Origin: Prostheceraeus crozeri
Lineage: Eukaryota > Platyhelminthes > Polycladida > Euryleptidae
DNA length: 64,000 nt
Direction: 5' to 3'
Assembly: GCA_907163375.1 (NCBI GenBank)
Contig: CAJQUW010012964.1
Location: 248,001-312,000, forward strand
Shown: one piece after another, positions 57,761 to 64,000 of the stretch
How positions within the stretch are numbered: position 1 is the first letter of the stretch
Layout: each line of letters starts with the position of its first letter
Program-made: the position numbers and the translations under genes
Notes under the pieces: generated by a model
Told to the model about the DNA's origin: nothing
Seen by the model: the letters and a program-made list of their open reading frames with translations, nothing else
Databases searched by the model: none

Positions 57761-60700
57761 ATGACAACTGCATCAAATAATGAAGATCAACATTCATCTA
57801 CAAACATTTCAAGCTCCCAGGCTGTCATCGGGAGGCCAACAAAGAAGCTGAGAAGAAATTCCCGACAGCTCCCATCTGCTCCTAGCTTTCGATCGCGCCA
57901 AGGACGAATACAACTGGGGTGATTGATTCGCAGAAGTAATAACACCGCTGATAGAATCCGTATACCGTGAAGTGATGCACTGGAAGCCGAACCTCTTCAT
58001 ACCACCATGTGGCAAACGACCATATAGCCGATAAGGTTGATAACCAGATTCGTTGAGAAGACTGGTTTCGAACAAGTGGCCCTCACCGCCATCTTTCTTC
58101 TGCCTCATCTTGTGATTCAACTTTCGGTTTCCCGACGCGTGGCAGCAAAGCGCAAAGCGATCATCAGACATCCGGAGTTGCGAGCTGGCATAATTGAAGA
58201 ACTTCTCGGAGGACGTGCAATTCAAGAAAATTTAGGTCTACGAACCAGTCGACGTGAATCCGGGTGGCAGAGAGGGTTTGTTCGACATGAAACGCGGTCG
58301 CTATACTTCCACCATGAGACAGTTACGATGCGGATCATTCAGAGGCGTGCATCTACTCGACGAAAGTATTGAAGGAAATTAGGGGCGTGACATCGTGCAG
58401 CAGAAACATCCAGATCCATCAACGGCTAGCCGCTTCATCAAGTATCTCGCCTCCCAGATCTGTCGACCACTCCCGGGGGAGCTCGATTAGGATGAATGTG
58501 AGGACGAACAAAATGTGATCGCCGCCCATATTCGGCGAGAGCGCTCACAGCGGCGACAGGAACGAGCTGCAGGCATACATGAACTCCTAAGCGGATCCAA
58601 GCAACATGCTCGAGAAGTTGCGAAAGAAAAAAGAGCTCTTCTATCTCCACACGCGTCCTTTAGAAATTCAAGGCTACCACCTATCTGCAGTCGAATTTCA
58701 GGATGCAATGGCACTCGGATGGCGTTGACTCCTTCACGATTGCCGAAGAAGTGTAATTGTGGATCGGAGTCAGAGGCGTCGCGACCGGGGGGTGTGGGGG
58801 ACCGTGACACCCCCCCCCAATATGAAATTATTAAAAGATTCAGGTAAAATGAGAAATGTCAGGTAAACCGCCGGTTTGCCGGCGATTCAGCTCCAATATT
58901 CAATGCCGTTGTTCTTAGCCACAAAAACACGTCTTGTCACAAAAACAATTCATAATGTCGGGAAATTCTTACCCTTTCTAGACACCAGAAAGTATATGGT
59001 TAGTTGCTGTCGATGATATTGATTTGTCACGCGAAAGCGGTCAAACATAGCGCACTGAAAGCGACCTCTACCCGGGATCACTGTATATGCGAGCAGGAGG
59101 AACCAAAGAATTAAATATTTTGTTTATCTGCTTCGGTTTGCTAGAAGTGTGATTAATGAATGTGATAGAAGAATGTGATGGACGGCACATTGAGGAACCT
59201 ATTAGGTGGGCAAAAAGGAATTCCTTATACCTTACAGAGATAGGAAAAAAAGTGATTATGTGAATGTGAGGATTAAAAGGATTAATGTGAGTTCCAGCAA
59301 AGTGCTTCGATTGCCTAAATTCCTTCAGATTCGAAGAATTCAGATCATTGTCCACACGTTTTCCCCATAATATTGGCCCTTCCGATCATTATTAAAGAAA
59401 GTAGCAGACGTACGAAAATTAGTTCACTTGATGATTTCACATCCTCTCCTCGGCATTGCTCACTGTATGGTGCATACACTGAATGGAAGCCAGTCATCGA
59501 TGTGTGTTTTGGTGTGTGCGAGGAGTGATATCACAGCACGCACGCATCTCTCACTGGCTCTGTTGTCCTCTGCTGACAGCTTACTGTTTGCCATTTCCAA
59601 CAGCAAGCGATACACGAATTATCCATTCGAGAAGGAGCAAGTTGTCTAATTCTGTGATGTACCATTTCGATATTAAGGTTACATATAACTCCTCCTTTCT
59701 AGGAAACCGAATCCCGCGCAGATGAATCTAATTCTGTGGGAGGAACAGTAGCCTCGCATTTTCTTAAAAATTGGAGCATAAGGCGATGTGAGTTAGCTCT
59801 GCTAAATTTAAAATATCTAAGTGCAATTGAAATGTAATTCCAGTACCCTACCTATAATGTGGCCAGTGAATATTGGCACTGAATCACCTGACGCTGAAAC
59901 GCCTGCAACTCATTCTGCCTAGCTGTGTAGTGTATATTTAGCCGTTGATTCATATAAGTTCTGGCTATTGCGTTGTCCCTTGAGGAGATGACGTCATCTC
60001 TACGGTGGATTTCATTGAACCTTCCTCATACCGCGTCAGTCACACGCGCACCGCGGAAAGCGCACGGTATGAATAAGGCACACCGTCATCTCTGTGCGTA
60101 GAAGTTTATTGTTAACAGCGTGTTAACTTTCTCGATGCAAACACCATCGAAAATTTCCTTAGCAGTCGAGACTACTCAATATGAATAATATTCGTATGAA
60201 CCACCCATTAAATTATTTTTCATTTATAGGCGTCATTTCCGGCCGATTAGATGACTAGGTACCTCTTCTGCAGGTTATAATCATGAAACATGTTGGAATG
60301 TGTGTGTGAGTATGCGTGTGTGCAATATTCAGGTAAATTTTGGTTCTTAGTTGTAAATCAGGTAAAATTTAGCAAACACCCCCCCAATGATGTGTCCTTA
60401 GCGACGCCTCTGATCGGAGTTTACGGTGTCCTACAATAAGACCCAAATAGACGCGTGATCTCGGATCTCGGCGGATATCATGACTGAGACTTGCAACTCG
60501 GTTGCCATCAAAACTACTCTCAGTCCAGTGAGCAGAGGAGTTCTTGAAAAGATCCCAACGACAACGGATCCCAACGCAACAGTGGATGTAGTTGCAGGAA
60601 GAGTTTGGGACGTTGGAAGAGTTTGGGGAAGGTTTGAGATGGCCTATTTGCGTTTTCAACGTTTTTTGCTCAATGCGAAGTGCCTTTCCGCCACTTATCA

Positions 60701-61028
60701 GTTCCACGAGAAGAGGAAGATTGCCAAATGCGGTGAGTGGGTGCTTGAAGTCCAACATGGATCGTTTGTGCCCATAGTATTTTCGTCCAGTGGAGGATGT
60801 GGTTCCATCACGAAGGACTGCATCAAGAGAATTGCATTTCTTCTGGCTACCATCAGGTGAATGGGGCACGCGGACTCCATCAATTGGTTGAGAAGACGTA
60901 TTGTTTTCAGTCTCCTACGTGCCAATTCTCATGGCATTCGTGGAGCGCGATCGAAGCTCCATTCTCTGCAGCCCCATTAAGAACCTGTATCCCGGCGACA
61001 AACGCAGCGACGGTTTCCCATCACGTCT
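57761..61028 (+). pseudogene. Retroelement polyprotein relic lacking its RT domain, split by a hAT-like insertion
   Basis: In order are pieces of a reverse-transcriptase protein lineage that I know from many marine invertebrate genomes. First is an N-terminal block (REVMHWKPNLFIPPCGK, 57965-58015; later GRAIQENL and GRDIVQQKHPDPSTA, to about 58435). Immediately after it comes the C-terminal block: HIRRERSQRRQERAAG, LPKKCNCGSE (58741-58770) and, beyond the insertion, FTV (60421), CNSVAIK, VDVVAGRVWD, YQFHEKRKIAKCGEW, VQHGSFVPIVFSSSGG (to 60800), KDCIKRIAFLLA and FSLLRANSHGIRGARSK. In the intact family the RT palm lies between the two blocks; here it is deleted. Several stops and frameshifts occur. 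Removing 58771-60412 with one ATCGGAGT rejoins GSE to FTV in frame, so the hAT-like element came later. Long minus-strand frames at 57809-58225 and 60369-60869 are antisense shadows. Confidence 0.75.
58771..60412. mobile_element. hAT-like element with CAGAGGCGTCGC ends
   Basis: It starts CAGAGGCGTCGCGACCGGGG and ends as the complement, CAGAGGCGTCGCTAAGGACA. It is flanked by an identical octamer, ATCGGAGT, at 58763-58770 and 60413-60420. Runs of C (ACCCCCCCCC at about 58810, CACCCCCCC at about 60378) lie just inside both ends in the same orientation. CAG start and 8-bp duplication mark hAT. It is 1642 bp. Its short frames do not resemble a transposase, so it is non-autonomous. The perfect target duplication suggests it is fairly young. 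Confidence 0.92.
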
Positions 61029-61148
61029 AAATGCAGACTGTAACTTATAACTTTTGTTATGCTTTCGTTCCGAATGATGTTTTCTTGTGTAGGCCTACGT
61101 GTACTCGCTGTTATCATCCAATTGATGCACGTCATCATGTGATTTATA

Positions 61149-61172
61149 ATAAATGATTTTCTTCAAAAAAAA
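61149..61172 (+). other. Poly-A signal and A-run at the retroelement 3' end
   Basis: AATAAA at 61149-61154 is followed 10 bp later by eight A residues (61165-61172), about 120 bp after the last coding match. This is the expected layout of a retrotransposed 3' end, and the relic probably stops here. Confidence 0.5.
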
Positions 61173-62235
61173 TATAAAATAAATAAAATCGAGCTTCGGC
61201 CTACGGATCTCGGTCACTTTAACAAATAATGACCTCAAATCTATGCATTATCTATTACATAACAAATATGCGCAATAAGAACTATAATATGCCATGGCTA
61301 CACCTTGCTAAGATATGGAGTAACTCAAGGATGGCAGCTTCTCAGTTTAGGATACTTTGCATAGGGCCTCATATATTTTGTGGAAGTTTCAAAATAAGTT
61401 ATCGTTCCCTTTTCAGTGTACTTCGACAACATTGCAATTATTCTTGTTTCTCATGTGAATGAACTAATTAGGTACAGACTTACACATATCAGATTTCTTC
61501 TCACGGTTTTTTAATGGAAGGAAATTTTCTGTGATAATTTAATGCTATTTAATCATTAGCATTTGATAGTTCAAAGCAGAATACCCTTCATACACTGATA
61601 ACGATGCATTGATGCGCTGAAGTTCGACCACCTTGTGCGAGGAGTTAGCACATTTACTAGTACTTGTCAAAGTTTTGGGTTGTCGGCCACCCACAGGCTA
61701 GAGTTATTATACTTGTATGTATATCGTCTCTGTAATCGATCTTAGTCACTCCAAGAGGTTCAAATATAACCAAAAATCAAAGTATAATCAAACTGCTCTT
61801 CGACTTTGTCTTAATTGCAAATCCACGCGTGACTGGGTAAACAGTAAAAGGAACTTCATTTCCCCAATATATGGCGATCGTAGTTAATCATGGTTCTCAG
61901 TTAAAAGGCTGCACATATGTTCGAATGCAACAATGATTTTCTAAGTGACAAGATTGCATAGATTTCACGCAGAAGCCGTCCCTATGACACCAGTTAAAAA
62001 AGCTCATGCGCTACTGCAGAATGCAAAAAAGTTCACACTGAAGGAATTAGCATGTTGGGAGTGAGAGCTAAAATTCATCCACCCCCTTGTTATGCATCTA
62101 GGGTAAGGAGAGCATCTTCATTGTCAGTGACACTTTATAAATTTACAGAAACCCTCCTGAGAATACACTTGTATGCAATTAAATTAGCAATAGAATGAAT
62201 TGAAAGAAACGATGATCCAAATTTCCATACGATGT
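61173..62235. other. No gene recognised
   Basis: AT-rich, with short frames only. Confidence 0.5.
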
Positions 62236-62299
62236 GCGGCTGGGAGGATTCGAGCCCTGGTTAACAGACATGTGCTCCACCAGCCGAGCCACAAGCCGC
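62236..62299 (-). tRNA. tRNA-like relic (Asn-type anticodon GTT), or SINE head
   Basis: On the minus strand GCGGCT and AGCCGC can pair as an acceptor stem. GGCTCGGCTGGTGGAGC makes a D-arm with a good A-box. CTGTTAA gives an anticodon loop with GTT, and GGGCTCGAATCC holds a B-box. The anticodon stem is poorly paired, and the variable loop and half of the T-stem are missing (64 bp in all), so it is not a working tRNA. It is either a decayed tRNA gene or the tRNA-derived head of a SINE. Confidence 0.45.
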
Positions 62300-62876
62300 T
62301 TACATGCAACCTTGTCGATTGGCAGGATCAAACCCTCACCCTCATCACCACGCATCAGTTGTCATAGCAATTATAACAAATGCCTGAATATTTCGAGTAC
62401 AAGCCGAAGTACGAGTATAGAATAGTGACGATCGTAAACAAATAGTAATTCTTTTTACTTTTCAGACAGGGCACCTGACGTGTTACCTCGAATAGTAATC
62501 CATCCAATGCAATGGATGGATGAATTGAAAAAACAATCATATGTAACCTTCACGTAGAGCCCACACCTAAATTTATCAATCTGAAGGTTTCTGTGACTGA
62601 TAGTATGAGACCATTGCCATTGTAATTTGCCAATAAGTCTGACGATTTTGTATTGTCTAAGAATTGATGTCAATAAATTTTTTTGTTCAGCTATTGGTCT
62701 ATCAATATTTGATTTCTATATAATCAGCATAACATAGATGATTAATACCTAATTTCCACCGTTGCTTATTTCAAACATAATAAAATAGAACTGCATGTTC
62801 AAGAAATCTATTTTCATTGTTATCTTAAGCTTCAAAATGATGCCAAATTAAGATAATAGAATCGATAATCACTCCA
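62300..62876. other. No gene recognised
   Basis: Includes a small perfect inverted repeat around 62502-62521 (ATCCATCCA/TGGATGGAT). Nothing else. Confidence 0.5.
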
Positions 62877-63082
62877 CTAATACGTCAAAAATCGAAATTG
62901 AGCGATTAACAAAAGCAAAATGGTCAATTCTGTTTCCTCACTCAACATAAGCTCTGATTCCACTTCATGCAAATTTTGCGTCTCGACTTCGTCGTCTCTG
63001 TCGAAATTATTTCGCCCGTCGCTTTCTCTTGGATTTATTCCATTTCTTTTATATTCCTCCTGATCATCAATGAACACAATGT
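62877..63082 (-). CDS. Candidate last exon, acidic unknown protein
   Basis: After a TTTAATACAG acceptor, 206 bp stay open on the minus strand to TAG, giving 67 residues. The first half is acidic and polar (FIDDQEEYKRNGINPRES, NNFDRDDEVETQNLHEVESE), and the end is hydrophobic (LTILLLLIAQFRFLTY). The composition is more protein-like than nearby frames. There is no family match, no partner exon seen, and only a weak pyrimidine tract. Confidence 0.28.
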
Positions 63083-64000
63083 CTGTATTAAATCACTTAA
63101 CGATCAAGAGTCAGATAACAAACTCGAAAATATGTTCATGCAGCACGCCCGCAAACAGAGCACGCACTTACAGAATAACATGAAAAGATCACATCAGTAA
63201 TGAAGTTGGAAATTATTTGTAACCTGATAATCAATAAGCAAGTGGGAAATGCCGCTTTGTTTTTTGGCAGTAAGATATTGAAATGTAGTATGAAGATGCT
63301 ACTTAAATAACTACAAATTAAATTGTGTTTCTGCATTTTCGGCACCTGTCGAGAGCAGGTTTTTGATGCTAAACAGAGAAATCTTCTGTTCCATAACATT
63401 TAACGGCTCCTCTAATTTTACTTCAACTGTTCTAGCACTGTAATGTACGTGTATATGTACTAAATTTCCATTTTTGTAGTTGTCTGACCTGTGTAGTGCA
63501 AATGCTTTTCATAGTCCAGTTGTTCAAAGTCAAAATCGCATTTTTTTGACATTTGTCATTATTGGATTATATTTTTGGTCAGTACGTATGGAATCCTTTG
63601 AGACAACCGCACTAAGTTAATACGAGCCTCCAATCCAGACAAAATAATCCGTCAATGAATTATCTTTGCTCAGTAGTAATCAAGTTCTGTCACACTTGAC
63701 ATTCAAAAAAAATTATTTCGTTTACGATGAAGTACAGATAGCATCTGGAAATATGATACAAAGCAGTCAATATAAGCTAACAATCTTCTTGAATTGTCGA
63801 ATATTAGAATCATAGATGTACGTATTTTGCCTTATTCTAGATGACCGAGCATTTTTCTCTAGGCTGTCAACAAGTGTTTCCCGATTATCAGGTGCTTGAA
63901 ATTGATTTCAAGAGTTTCGGCTTGAATGTTGATACTGTATAAATGTATTTAGATAGTTCTTACTGCATGCAGATGAAATGCTTCATCATCTTGACAGGCA
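63083..64000. other. No gene recognised
   Basis: A frame at 63136-63399 (minus) has no recognisable features. The window ends in unassigned AT-rich sequence. Confidence 0.5.

Noticed and set aside
57809-58225. 138-codon minus-strand frame as a gene
   Set aside because: It is antisense to recognised retroelement coding sequence on the plus strand.
60369-60869. 166-codon minus-strand frame as a gene (a Harbinger nuclease was considered)
   Set aside because: The plus strand here carries the HGSFVPIVFSSSGG block of the retroelement protein, so the minus frame is its shadow, and no Harbinger motif is present.

Overview
The window is AT-rich eukaryotic nuclear DNA, most likely from a marine invertebrate. 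The grounds are the absence of any dense operon-like coding, splice-type exon edges, metazoan-style transposons (Tc1, pogo, piggyBac, hAT-like, RTE-like, Penelope-like) and an apple/PAN-like protein fragment. The species cannot be fixed from sequence; recurrent TAGGCCTA and ACATGTAC words would suit an echinoderm, hemichordate or mollusc, but that is inference. I see no intact host gene. There are a few short exon candidates on the minus strand (9653-9793, 17135-17647, 56548-57088, 62877-63082). Almost everything else recognisable is mobile DNA, much of it nested.

Layout. 1-4.7 kb: one short inverted-repeat element (2233-2819), otherwise unassigned. 4687-8540: a hAT-like element with an exact 8-bp target duplication, carrying a Tc1 element (6985-8365). 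8.5-21.6 kb: mostly unassigned DNA with relics of a Penelope-like GIY-YIG domain (12645), a PAN/apple module (13.1-13.5 kb) and an RTE-like reverse transcriptase tail (14.6-15.2 kb), two MITE-like elements (15345, 16545) and a two-exon 3' gene end (17135-17647). 21626-22095: a foldback element whose arms are arrays of a ~33-bp unit. 22948-23699: a TA-flanked MITE. 26971-46096: two ~9.55-kb units in direct tandem, nearly identical, each holding a hAT-like element, a dead Tc1, a decayed piggyBac (with transposase relic), a TA-MITE and a 1662-bp hAT-like element with an exon-like GC-rich block. 46075-55247: a cluster of one hAT-like family, whose ends read CATAGAGTAGG...CCTACTCTATG with 8-bp duplications. 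One copy (46128-52512) holds another (46161-50826), which holds a pogo-like transposon (46984-50807). A further copy (52777-55106) holds the short relative of the 4687 hAT-like element. 57761-61172: a retroelement pseudogene with its RT domain missing, split by a third hAT-like element (58771-60412). 61.2-64 kb: unassigned apart from a tRNA-like relic and one exon candidate.

How it fits together. The elements date each other. Target duplications and the paired copies show the order of insertion, and two stripped-down copies (34 and 41 bp) of the CATAGAG family keep both ends and 8-bp duplications. One edge of the 9.55-kb tandem duplication falls inside one of these stripped copies, which suggests, without proving, that excision or repair of this family shaped the locus. 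The duplication could also be two haplotypes assembled side by side. All transposases seen carry stops or frameshifts; the pogo-like one is closest to intact.
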